In this document: positions 26,570-35,182 of the stretch, one piece after another
Layout of the letters: each line of letters opens with the position of its first letter
Position numbering within the stretch: position 1 is the stretch's first letter
NCBI RefSeq assembly: GCF_009796805.1
Contig: NZ_CP047029.1
Coordinates: 2,778,001-2,842,000, forward strand
Reading direction: 5' to 3'
DNA length: 64,000 nt
Source of the DNA: Algibacter sp. L1A34
GTDB taxonomy: Bacteria; Bacteroidota; Bacteroidia; Flavobacteriales; Flavobacteriaceae
Program-made: the position numbers and the translations under genes
The notes under the pieces: model-generated
What the model was told of the DNA's origin: nothing
The model's input: only the letters and a program-made list of their open reading frames with translations
Database searches by the model: none

Positions 26570-29017
26570 TTAATACTTTAACGTAAAATGATCTTTAAAT
26601 ATTCTACCATCTTCAAGTTTAATTGAAAACCAATAATCATCACTTGGTAATTTGTGACCATTAAATAATCCGTTCCAACCATTTTCCAAAGGGCTTAATG
26701 TCTTAATTAATTTACCAAACCTGTTATAAATTGTAATCTCGGAGTTGGGTTGGTTTTGGCTCGAAATACCGTAAACTTGCCAAGTATCATTAAAGCCATC
26801 ATTGTTTGGTGTGAAAAATTTAGGAAATCCTATAACAAATACCTTTTCATTTATAACACCACAATCGTTTTTTGCGTCTTTAACAGATACGTTATAAACA
26901 CCTGGACGGACGTTTTCAAACACAAATTCACTTTGGTATGGAACCACCACCACATTATTACTGTCAATTAATCGATACTCATAAATGCCTTCACCAGAAG
27001 TTGATACGGTAATGGTGTTGTTGTTAGAAACATCTTCTACTTTTATATCGTTAATTTCCGCAATGCCAGAAGCTTCAACGGTTATTGTTTTCGTTTTTGA
27101 GCAACCCGTGGAGTTTGTTACAGTAACATTATAAACACCAACTTCATTAACGTTTATTGCATAAGTGGTTTCTCCTGTAGACCAATTGTAGCTATAATTA
27201 TTAGGCGAATCGTTTACTATACCGGCATTAAGTTCTATGTACTCAGGGTATGTGTTTAAGCAATAATATAAAAGAGCATCTGAGTCAATTTCTGGTAATT
27301 TAGCCACTGTAAGTTCAACCTCACTAATACCATAGCAATTATTGGCATTTTCTACTCTAGCAAAAATAGTTTGGTTGTAGGCTACTGTATTGGTGTAGTT
27401 TGAATTTAATTCATTTGTTTCTAGTAGAGCATCGTCATAGGTTTTATAATAAAATATATTTAAACCAGCTGGAAGTCCATTAATAACCTGGTTATCGGCA
27501 TCGTTTAAGTTGAAAGTTTCCAAGCCATCTTCTACACCATCATTATCGCATAAAGCAAGCGCCGCATTGTTTGAATTTGTTGTGCTTACTGCCAATGTTA
27601 ATTCAGAAAAACTAAAACATCCAGTTAGTGTATTAGTGACTTCAACATAAATAATTTGTGGATTTTGGCTGTTTAAAAAAGCATCACCATTTATTTCTAA
27701 CGCTTTAGCATTATCTGTAAAAAAACGTACAGATCTATCCGGTGTGTTACCTGTTAAATTTGCTTCAGCCTCAGTTAAATTGAAATTTGTAAAACCATCA
27801 GCCGTGCCATCTTCATCACATTGAAGTAAAGTATCGTTATATGCTTCCGGATTAGGATTTGCAATTAAATTGAAAGAGGTTATACTTCTACATAACGGAT
27901 TTATTTTATCTTCAATACGAACAAATATAACTTCGTTAAAAGCCGTTGTATTGTAATATGAATCAGGATGCGGATCTGTTTTTGATTCAGCATCAGCTGA
28001 AGATTCATAATAAGTAAGATTGAAATTATTAGGGTCTTGTCCATCTAAAATTTCACCGTTTTTTGAAGATAAGGTGAAAGTTATGCGTCCGTTTTTATCA
28101 TTTCCATCGTCTAGATTATCACAAAGAACATAATCTGATGGTTCTACAAAACGTGGTCCTGTGTTTACAATTAGGTCAAATTCTGATATTTCGAAACAGC
28201 CCGTAGAATTGTTTGTAATTCTAGCGTATACGGTTTGCGGATTGGAAGTATTTGTATAAGGCGAGCTCAGTGGATTAACGCCTATTATAGCATCGCTTTC
28301 AGAATCATGATATGTAATGATAGCATCCGTCTGAGTTCCTGTAATTAAAGGTGTGTTTTCTTCTAAGTTGAAGGCTGTAAAACCGTCATTATAAGGTAAG
28401 GTAACATCGCAATTTTCGATATTTTTTGAGATAGAACTTGTTGTTGAAGCATCTGTCGGTGGGTCTGAAAACTCGGCAGTTCCTGTCCATTCTAAATTAA
28501 AGGCACTATTACCAATAGGTCTATCTATAACTATAAAATAGGTGTCTCCAGCTGTTACATTAAGCCAACTTACAAAACTGTTACCGTTAGCGCCTGGTCC
28601 TTCAGAAGTATCACTAGCGGTGCCATCCATACCTGTGTAATTATTGGTTGCTCCAGAAGAAGATGGGTTGGTGGTAGAGCATCTAATTGCTAATCCTAAA
28701 TTATTACAGTCGGCATTTGGACCAAATACAAAAAAATCGTAATCTTCGTTTATAGAACTGCTAGAGGGTTTTAGTGTAAAGCCAAGTGTACCATCGGTTA
28801 TTGGGGTAACTTTTAGCCAAACACTATTGTTTTCTTGACTGCTACAGTTTTGTCCAAAACCGAGTTCTTGAGTACCAATTCCGTTTACATTTAAGTTAAT
28901 GTTAGAATTACCACATACTATAACAGCATCGCTACAATCTGTAGGGTTTTGAGCAGAAATTTTTATTTGAAAAGCAAAGCTTATCAGTATAAAAAGGGAG
29001 AATTTATTTATTTTCAA
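26570..29017 (-). CDS. Type IX-secreted surface protein with four CD-type repeats
   Basis: 815 residues, signal peptide ending near ISAQ (22). The first 190 residues are a cysteine-containing beta domain (CSDAVIVCGNSNINLN, SFVSWLNVTAGDTYFIVIDR) of the kind often found at the head of T9SS proteins. Four repeats of the same family as the 1630-residue neighbour follow (NCDVTL, LCDNLDDG, QCDEDG, LCDNDG), then Ig/SprB-like units and the type B sorting domain (FFTPNNDGFNDTW to FTLKY). The last 430 residues align almost without gaps to the next gene upstream, from which only 3 bp separate it. The two are paralogues from tandem duplication and probably one transcript. Confidence 0.9.
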   Translation of the reverse strand: MKINKFSLFILISFAFQIKISAQNPTDCSDAVIVCGNSNINLNVNGIGTQELGFGQNCSSQENNSVWLKVTPITDGTLGFTLKPSSSSINEDYDFFVFGPNADCNNLGLAIRCSTTNPSSSGATNNYTGMDGTASDTSEGPGANGNSFVSWLNVTAGDTYFIVIDRPIGNSAFNLEWTGTAEFSDPPTDASTTSSISKNIENCDVTLPYNDGFTAFNLEENTPLITGTQTDAIITYHDSESDAIIGVNPLSSPYTNTSNPQTVYARITNNSTGCFEISEFDLIVNTGPRFVEPSDYVLCDNLDDGNDKNGRITFTLSSKNGEILDGQDPNNFNLTYYESSADAESKTDPHPDSYYNTTAFNEVIFVRIEDKINPLCRSITSFNLIANPNPEAYNDTLLQCDEDGTADGFTNFNLTEAEANLTGNTPDRSVRFFTDNAKALEINGDAFLNSQNPQIIYVEVTNTLTGCFSFSELTLAVSTTNSNNAALALCDNDGVEDGLETFNLNDADNQVINGLPAGLNIFYYKTYDDALLETNELNSNYTNTVAYNQTIFARVENANNCYGISEVELTVAKLPEIDSDALLYYCLNTYPEYIELNAGIVNDSPNNYSYNWSTGETTYAINVNEVGVYNVTVTNSTGCSKTKTITVEASGIAEINDIKVEDVSNNNTITVSTSGEGIYEYRLIDSNNVVVVPYQSEFVFENVRPGVYNVSVKDAKNDCGVINEKVFVIGFPKFFTPNNDGFNDTWQVYGISSQNQPNSEITIYNRFGKLIKTLSPLENGWNGLFNGHKLPSDDYWFSIKLEDGRIFKDHFTLKY

Positions 29018-29020
29018 AAG

Positions 29021-31741
29021 TTAATATTTTAAAGTGAAATGGTCTTTGTATATACGGCCATCTTCCAATTGAATTGCAAACCAATAATCATCGGCAGGTA
29101 ATAATGCGCCATTAAAACGACCGTTCCATCCGGTGTCTTCGGGGCTTAATGTTTTTAATAATTTTCCGTAGCGGTTATAAATTAAAATTTCCGAGTTGGG
29201 TTGATTATCACTTGATATACCGTAGATTTTCCATGTATCATGAAAACCATCATTATTAGGTGTGAAAAACTTTGGGAATCCTATAACATGGGCTTTTTGA
29301 TTAACAGCACCACAATCGTTTTTTGTATCCTTTACCGAAATGGTATAAACACCAGGAAAAACATTTTCAAAAACGGGTTCACTTTGGTATGGAGCAATTA
29401 CCACATTATTACTATCTAATAGTCTATACTCATAATCACCTTCACCCGAAGCTATAACAGTAATGCTATTATTTTTAGATACATCTTTAATTTCAATATT
29501 ATCTATGGTTGCAATATTGGCTCCTTCAATAGTAATTATTCTACTTTTAGAACATCCAGCAGCATTTGTAACGGTAACATTATACGTGCCTGTTTCATTG
29601 ATATTTATGGTATATGTATTCTCAGATGTCGACCAATTGTATGTGTAATTGTTTGGAGTATCGTTTATTAAATCTGCATTAATAGCAATGGTTTCTGGGA
29701 ATTTATTAATACAATAGAAGAAAAAAGCTTCAGTTTCTATTTGTGGTAATTCGTTAACTGTGAGTTCGATTTCGCTTATACCATAACAGTTATTAGCATT
29801 TTCTATACGTGCATAAAGGGTTTGTGAGTAAGCTGTTATATTGGTGTAAATGTTGTTTAGGTTGTTTTCTTCTAATAAGGCATCCGTATAATTTTCAAAA
29901 TACAAAATAGTTAAACCAGCAGGTAATCCATCTGTAAGTTGTATATCGGCATCATTTAAATCGAAGGTTTGAAAACCATCTTCAGTTCCATCATCATCGC
30001 ATAAAATTAATTCGGCATCTTTAGAATCGGTGGAGCTCACCGCAATGGTTAATTCAGAATAATCAAAACAAGTGGTTGCTGGATTATAAACTTCAACATA
30101 AATAATTTGTGGGTTAGATGTGTTATTATAGCTCGTACCATCTATTTCTATAGTTCTGGCGCTATCTGAATAAAAACGAGTTTCTAAGTCTGCCACATTT
30201 CCTGTTACAGCTTCGTTGGCTTCGTTTAAAACAAAGGTAGTTCTGTCGTCTTTTAATCCATCTTCATCACATTGTAATAAAGTGTAATTGAAGGCTACGG
30301 GATTTTCGTTAAAATTCACATAAGCTTCTCCTTCTAAAGCACAGTCGCCGTTATTCGGGTCGATATAAACTTCGTAATGTCCGCTGGTATCTATAAATAG
30401 GTTAGCACTAGATTCAGCAAGCGGTAAACCATCTACAGACCAAGTATACGTGGCGCCAGTAATATCATCGGCTGCTAGGGTATAAGTATCGTTTTCGCAC
30501 AAATCTAAATTAACAGTGCTTTTTTTATTTTGAATAATATCAATTTTTGTATTGAAAAAAGACTGAATAAAAGGAGGTAAACCTTGCGAGGATAAGTTAG
30601 GCGATAAGTTTACGGCATTATGCTCATAATTACTTGCTACTCCTAATTCGTTTGGATTGTTTATTACCGCTAGATATGGTAAACCTTGTCTGTAAGTGGA
30701 ACTTAGTGCCCTATAGATTTTTCCGTTTGGAGCAAGTTGTAAACCACCTCGAAAAAGTTGTCTATCATCCAGAACTACAGCAGAATTTATAATATCTGGT
30801 GCGAGTAAATTATATTGAATAAGCTTCGATTCATGGTTGGCAGGGTTTTCATTGTTTTGGGGATTACTGTTATCCGAGAAATCGTTATATGTGCTAGCAT
30901 AAAGTAATTCACTATTAGGAGAAAATTCTAGACCATAGGCTTTATTTGCAGAACCTGATATAGGTATAAGTAGCTGGTTGCTAACAATTCCTGTCGCTAC
31001 ATCAAAATCGTATAAATACATACCGTTTTGTACGTTACTGCATGCCATCTTAGTGCCATCTGGAGATAGTTTTAAATAGCCTCTATAATCTATAAAAATG
31101 GAAGACGGTAATTTAAATGTCGATTTAATAGGAGCATTTTGTACGCCAGTGTTGTCAACTTCGTAAGCATAAAAAGTGTCTAAATCTCCCTCGTTTCCAT
31201 CGACCGATGCAAAAGCAATAACCCAAATAGAATTGGTGATACAATCTTTTAAAACGGCGGTTATTTTCTCAGAACAATCGTTTAATAAATTAACGTTTTT
31301 AGTAGTAACTTCACCTAAGCCACCATCTAGAGTGATATCAACTTCAGAATAATTTAATCCAAAATGGGTTTCGTTATTATTGTGGTCGTCTACTGTAAAA
31401 ATGTAGTAAATATTTTCATCGTCTGGTTTGGGAACAATAATAGCCGATTGCGTACTCGAAGGATCTCCAAATAAACCACTACCATTGTTCATGATATCGT
31501 GGTTTCTATTCCAAACAGTTGTTCCATCTGTATAGAAAAGTAAATCTCCAAATTCATCAGAAATAGTTGCACAACCTTCATATGTGTTTAATTTTCCATC
31601 GGATAAAGTTGAAATACTATTAGAGGCTAAATCAAATTTAATGCCGCTGTTGTAACCAAAATACCAGGTAGATGCTTCACTTTGAGCGTAGATGTTAAAT
31701 CCAACTAAAAAGAATAATGCGAGTAGTATGTTTTTTTTCAT
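29021..31741 (-). CDS. Type IX-secreted surface protein with beta-propeller-like head and two repeats
   Basis: 906 residues, signal peptide ending near IYAQ (19). The N-terminal 390 residues have propeller-like blades (TWYFGYNSGIKFD, GDLLFYTDGTTVWN, YLKLSPDGTKMA, GLEFSPNSELLYAS, GGLQLAPNGKIYRA) as in many T9SS cargo proteins. An Ig-like domain, two CD-type repeats (QCDEDG, LCDDDG), Ig/SprB-like units and a type B sorting domain (FFTPNNDGFHDTW) follow. From the first CD repeat to the C-terminus it is closely similar to the 815-residue neighbour, while the N-terminal heads are unrelated, which suggests module swapping. Confidence 0.9.
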   Translation of the reverse strand: MKKNILLALFFLVGFNIYAQSEASTWYFGYNSGIKFDLASNSISTLSDGKLNTYEGCATISDEFGDLLFYTDGTTVWNRNHDIMNNGSGLFGDPSSTQSAIIVPKPDDENIYYIFTVDDHNNNETHFGLNYSEVDITLDGGLGEVTTKNVNLLNDCSEKITAVLKDCITNSIWVIAFASVDGNEGDLDTFYAYEVDNTGVQNAPIKSTFKLPSSIFIDYRGYLKLSPDGTKMACSNVQNGMYLYDFDVATGIVSNQLLIPISGSANKAYGLEFSPNSELLYASTYNDFSDNSNPQNNENPANHESKLIQYNLLAPDIINSAVVLDDRQLFRGGLQLAPNGKIYRALSSTYRQGLPYLAVINNPNELGVASNYEHNAVNLSPNLSSQGLPPFIQSFFNTKIDIIQNKKSTVNLDLCENDTYTLAADDITGATYTWSVDGLPLAESSANLFIDTSGHYEVYIDPNNGDCALEGEAYVNFNENPVAFNYTLLQCDEDGLKDDRTTFVLNEANEAVTGNVADLETRFYSDSARTIEIDGTSYNNTSNPQIIYVEVYNPATTCFDYSELTIAVSSTDSKDAELILCDDDGTEDGFQTFDLNDADIQLTDGLPAGLTILYFENYTDALLEENNLNNIYTNITAYSQTLYARIENANNCYGISEIELTVNELPQIETEAFFFYCINKFPETIAINADLINDTPNNYTYNWSTSENTYTININETGTYNVTVTNAAGCSKSRIITIEGANIATIDNIEIKDVSKNNSITVIASGEGDYEYRLLDSNNVVIAPYQSEPVFENVFPGVYTISVKDTKNDCGAVNQKAHVIGFPKFFTPNNDGFHDTWKIYGISSDNQPNSEILIYNRYGKLLKTLSPEDTGWNGRFNGALLPADDYWFAIQLEDGRIYKDHFTLKY

Positions 31742-31762
31742 CTAGATAATAGCAATAGCTAT

Positions 31763-31770
31763 CAAATATA
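31763..31770 (-). promoter_or_regulatory. -7 box ahead of the surface-protein array
   Basis: Minus strand TATATTTG, an exact TAnnTTTG match, 21 nt before the start of the 906-residue protein gene and squeezed into the 29-bp gap after the ABC permease. It could give the array its own promoter. Confidence 0.4.
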
Positions 31771-32595
31771 TTACAAATCGCGCTTTTTTAATAATTTAAA
31801 CGATAAAAATACAAATAGTGCGGTCCAGCCAAGAACAATAGCGATTTCATACCAATGCACTAAATAATCGTAAGCTAGTTCTGCCTTTTCAGGGAATTTG
31901 GACATTGCCACGCGTTGAAAAGGTTGTTCTATTAAATTATACATAGATTGTAAAGGGAAGAAGTTTTGGATTTTAGTAGCCACATGATGATCGAATTGCC
32001 ATGTAATTAATCCGAAAATAATCCATTCAGAAATAAACAAAATAAATAAGAATGCTAATGCAAAAGCAGAACGTTTTACGAGCATTCCTAAAAATAAACA
32101 CAAGCTGAAAAAACCTAATAATTTTACGAAATAAGCCAATAGAAAATTGGTTTCTCTAATAATAATTCCGAATTCGGTATAGCTAGAATAATACAAGCCA
32201 ATACAAAGTGATATAAGCCCAATTAACACTGTAGAAATTAAGGAGAAAAAAGCAATAGCATAGAATTTAGATAAAATAAATTCCTTTTTGCTTAAGCCGT
32301 CAATTAAGTTTTGTTTTATGGTTTTGTTACTGTATTCGTTACCAATCATGCTTACCACTACAATAGCGAAAAAGAACTTAAACTGCGAAGCAAAAAAGGT
32401 GGTTAAATGCCAAATTATTGGAAAGTTAAAAACACCTAGTTCTCCCAGTTCTAAGGTGAAGAAACCAAAAACATTTATTTTTATAGATGATAAAAGAATT
32501 ACGAAAAAAGGTAAAATAAACGAAACAAAAATTAAAATTTTGCTAGTTCTATTTAATAAAAGCTTTTGTAATTCTAGGTTTAAAAGTCGTAACAT
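31771..32595 (-). CDS. ABC-2 type transporter permease
   Basis: 274 residues with about six hydrophobic segments and the ABC-2 layout: a short cytoplasmic start (LLNLELQKLLLNRTSK), a GNEYSNKTIKQNLIDGLSKKEF segment in the first loop, and a C-terminal helix followed by basic residues. It pairs with the ATPase gene 20 bp upstream on the same strand. The substrate is unknown; lipid, peptide or antibiotic export are all possible for this type. It differs from GldF/GldG as I know them. Confidence 0.85.
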   Translation of the reverse strand: MLRLLNLELQKLLLNRTSKILIFVSFILPFFVILLSSIKINVFGFFTLELGELGVFNFPIIWHLTTFFASQFKFFFAIVVVSMIGNEYSNKTIKQNLIDGLSKKEFILSKFYAIAFFSLISTVLIGLISLCIGLYYSSYTEFGIIIRETNFLLAYFVKLLGFFSLCLFLGMLVKRSAFALAFLFILFISEWIIFGLITWQFDHHVATKIQNFFPLQSMYNLIEQPFQRVAMSKFPEKAELAYDYLVHWYEIAIVLGWTALFVFLSFKLLKKRDL

Positions 32596-32615
32596 GTGCT
32601 TTGCTTTTGGATGTA

Positions 32616-33512
32616 TTAGTTGTTGTCGGTTAATTGTAAAAATTGTTCTTCTAAACTTTCTTTACGCTGCACTAAATGTGTGAGGATAATACCGTTTTCA
32701 AAAAGTTGTTTATTGAAATCTTCAGAACTTAAAGGTTCTTTTAGAAAAGCAGTAATCAAACCATCTTCAGTTTTTGTATGCGTAAATGATGGATGGTTTT
32801 CAATAAAGGCTAATAATTCATTTGGTTTATTACATTTCAATTCAAAAAAACCATGACTAGAAATCATTTCATCTACACGGCCAGAATATAGTTTTACACC
32901 TTTACGTAAAACAACTACATGCGAGCATACTTTTTCAACTTCATCTAATAGATGTGAAGCCAATAAAATGGTGGTGCCTTTAGATGCTATTTCTTTAATG
33001 ATTTCTCTAATTTGATGAATACCCTGCGGGTCCAATCCGTTTGTAGGTTCATCTAAAATTAAAATTTCAGGATCGTTTAATAGGGCAGAAGCAATAGCTA
33101 AGCGTTGTTTCATTCCTAAAGAAAACGTACTGAATTTATGATCTTTTCTATCTAAAAGGCCAACAACTTCAAGTTTTTCTTCAATTTTATTTAAACCAAC
33201 ACCTTTTATTTTACAAACCAATTTCAGGTTTTGTGCAGCCGTCATGTATGGGTAAAAATTAGGGCGCTCAATAATGGCTCCTACCTTTTTTAAAGCATCG
33301 TGTGTTGAGGTGTTGCCATCGAACCAGTGAAAACTACCTTCTGTTTTGTTTACTACATTTAAAACAATGCCTAAAGTGGTCGATTTTCCGCTACCATTTG
33401 GGCCCAGAATGCCGTAGACATTGCCTTTGTTAATGGTGAAAGATAAATCTTTAACGGCTGTTAAATAACCGAATTTTTTGGTGAGATTCTTGATGGTTAA
33501 TATAGATTCCAA
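32616..33512 (-). CDS. ABC transporter ATP-binding protein
   Basis: 298 residues with Walker A GPNGSGKST (37-45), signature SLGMKQRLAIASALL, Walker B ILILDEPTNGLDP and a switch His in LLASHLLDEVEKVC. The 80-residue C-terminal extension is common to BcrA-type exporters. The start is a TTG at 33512; an in-frame TAA lies four codons upstream and no ATG is available before the Walker region, so TTG is the best choice. It forms a two-gene exporter with the following permease. Confidence 0.92.
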   Translation of the reverse strand: MESILTIKNLTKKFGYLTAVKDLSFTINKGNVYGILGPNGSGKSTTLGIVLNVVNKTEGSFHWFDGNTSTHDALKKVGAIIERPNFYPYMTAAQNLKLVCKIKGVGLNKIEEKLEVVGLLDRKDHKFSTFSLGMKQRLAIASALLNDPEILILDEPTNGLDPQGIHQIREIIKEIASKGTTILLASHLLDEVEKVCSHVVVLRKGVKLYSGRVDEMISSHGFFELKCNKPNELLAFIENHPSFTHTKTEDGLITAFLKEPLSSEDFNKQLFENGIILTHLVQRKESLEEQFLQLTDNN

Positions 33513-33736
33513 ACTATGTAGTTTTTAAAGCCTGAGTTTTTAAACGTTGGCATGTGTTAGTTTTTTAGTACGACGACCCGTTTTCTAATTTGTTACAAGA
33601 AAAGGAATAAAAGCTTTAAAATATATTGAATCGCATCATAAATTAATGATTTCAATTTTTAATTAAAAAATAATAATCAGATTAGATCACTTTAATTAAT
33701 AGAAAAATATTTTATTTTTAGATATATTTACATTCT

Positions 33737-34801
33737 ATGGAAGATTTAAAAATATCGAAAAGGAAACCATCATATCCGATAACGCCAAAATTGCATGATT
33801 ACCTCTCGGAATATAATAGGAATACAAAAATCCCTATTTTTTACGACGATTTATTGCGTTTTCAAGGCTCGATAGTGGTTTATGATAAGGATGATAATGA
33901 TACGCTCTGGATTCGGGTGTATTACAATGAGTTTGAGCGTGAAGAAATTGAGCATTCTCTAAAAAAAGTATATACCATTTTACATTCTGATGGAAACGAA
34001 AATATTTTTCAGTTTTTAAGTGTGGATGCTATAGATTTTTGCACCTTCGGAAACTCTAAGCCTTTCCGTATAAAAGTTCGTAATATTTTAAACGATAATT
34101 ACACTTATTTTTATATAAAAATAGCAGATGCATCAAGAATTTACGGGCTAGAATTAGAGCACATGCTTTCGCCTTATAATTTGAATTTTCTAATTTACGA
34201 AAACACGTTAATTGAAGAGCATATTGTTGGAATTCCAGGCGATGAGTTTATAAAAAACTTTTTACCAAAATGCAGTAAATCGGAGAAAACGCAGATAGCT
34301 AAAGAATTTGTGAAGTTTAACGAACGTTGTATGATAAGGCTTTTAGGCGATATGAGATCTTATAATTACGTAATTGTGCCTACACACGATTTTGATCATG
34401 TAGTTTATAATATTCGCGCAATAGATTTCGATCAGCAATGCTATGAAGGAAAACTTAATATTTACAGACCACAATTTTTTAAAGAAAATTTAAAAATGGT
34501 AGAGTTGGTTACCGAGAGGGTACAAAAACTCTCTATCGATCAATATAAAATAGAAGAGCGTTCCATATTAGTAAAAAGGTTCAAAAGTTTTCGTGATAGA
34601 ATAGAGGCATTATTGACTTGTATGGATGAAGATACCATTTCTAACGAGGAGAATATCACTTTATTAAAAACTAAAATTTTCGATTATACCCAGGATATCG
34701 AATTTAGAAATTGTAAAAATATGGGAGATATTTTAAGGCATACTTTAAGGTTTTTAACCCATAATTACGAGAATGTAAACATAAAAGGTTTTTATAACTA
34801 A
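33737..34801 (+). CDS. Uncharacterised protein with protein-kinase-like motifs
   Basis: 354 residues, no signal peptide or membrane segment. I do not recognise a named family, but the middle reads like a kinase fold. YFYIKIAD (K128) resembles strand 3 with its lysine, GLELEHML (E139/E141) could be helix C, and TLIEEHIVGIPGDEFI (158-171) looks like the hinge and following helix of small bacterial kinases. GDMRSYN gives D205 and N210, the five-residue spacing of the catalytic loop, and RAIDFDQ (D230, D232) sits where the metal-binding DFG would be. A glycine-rich loop is not evident. The N-terminal 100 and C-terminal 100 residues are unassigned. It is divergent from the ABC exporter genes and convergent with a 78-residue gene. 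Confidence 0.7.
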   Translation: MEDLKISKRKPSYPITPKLHDYLSEYNRNTKIPIFYDDLLRFQGSIVVYDKDDNDTLWIRVYYNEFEREEIEHSLKKVYTILHSDGNENIFQFLSVDAIDFCTFGNSKPFRIKVRNILNDNYTYFYIKIADASRIYGLELEHMLSPYNLNFLIYENTLIEEHIVGIPGDEFIKNFLPKCSKSEKTQIAKEFVKFNERCMIRLLGDMRSYNYVIVPTHDFDHVVYNIRAIDFDQQCYEGKLNIYRPQFFKENLKMVELVTERVQKLSIDQYKIEERSILVKRFKSFRDRIEALLTCMDEDTISNEENITLLKTKIFDYTQDIEFRNCKNMGDILRHTLRFLTHNYENVNIKGFYN

Positions 34802-34808
34802 GTTGCAG

Positions 34809-35045
34809 CTAGGTCGTGTAAACTTGTCCGCGATGCGGTTTTAAAGCATCACGAATCGGTTTCATATCCGCCTCATCAACTACTAAAAAAGCAATGCAAT
34901 GCATTTCACTTAAAACCTCAATACCCGTAATGGTTATGTCGAGTTTTTCGAGTTTGATATATTCTTTTAAATGGATTACGTGGTGTTCTGCTATTTTTTG
35001 ACCATTCGGCCCTCTAAAATCCCAGATAAGTTTAAGTTTACGCAT
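34809..35045 (-). CDS. Small conserved-looking hypothetical protein (78 residues)
   Basis: Begins MRKLKLIWDFRGPNGQKIAE and ends PHRGQVYTT; mixed alpha/beta, soluble. The HHVIHLKEYI and ALKPHRGQVY segments look constrained, and I believe similar proteins occur widely in flavobacteria, but no function is known to me. It faces the kinase-like gene with 7 bp between their stops, and has its own ATG and codon usage like the neighbours. Confidence 0.7.
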   Translation of the reverse strand: MRKLKLIWDFRGPNGQKIAEHHVIHLKEYIKLEKLDITITGIEVLSEMHCIAFLVVDEADMKPIRDALKPHRGQVYTT

Positions 35046-35126
35046 GCTTATTAGTGTGCTAAATTAGTTTCAAATATACTTTAAAAAGTGTAATATATTT
35101 CTTTTTTAAACGTTTGTTAAAGCAAC

Positions 35127-35156
35127 TTGCTTTATAGCTATATATTACTATTTTTG
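35127..35156 (+). promoter_or_regulatory. Bacteroidetes-type promoter of the PPIase operon
   Basis: TTG at 35127-35129, 19 bp, then TATTTTTG at 35149-35156: both elements and the spacing fit the TTG-N19-TAnnTTTG consensus of the Bacteroidetes primary sigma factor. The start codon follows 26 nt later. Confidence 0.75.
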
Positions 35157-35182
35157 TTTTTATTAAAAATTTATATTTTCAG

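Noticed and set aside
31771-33512. ABC transporter considered as the gliding GldA/GldF pair because of the nearby T9SS proteins
   Set aside because: The ATPase has a BcrA-type C-terminal extension and the permease does not read like GldF; no GldG-like gene is present.
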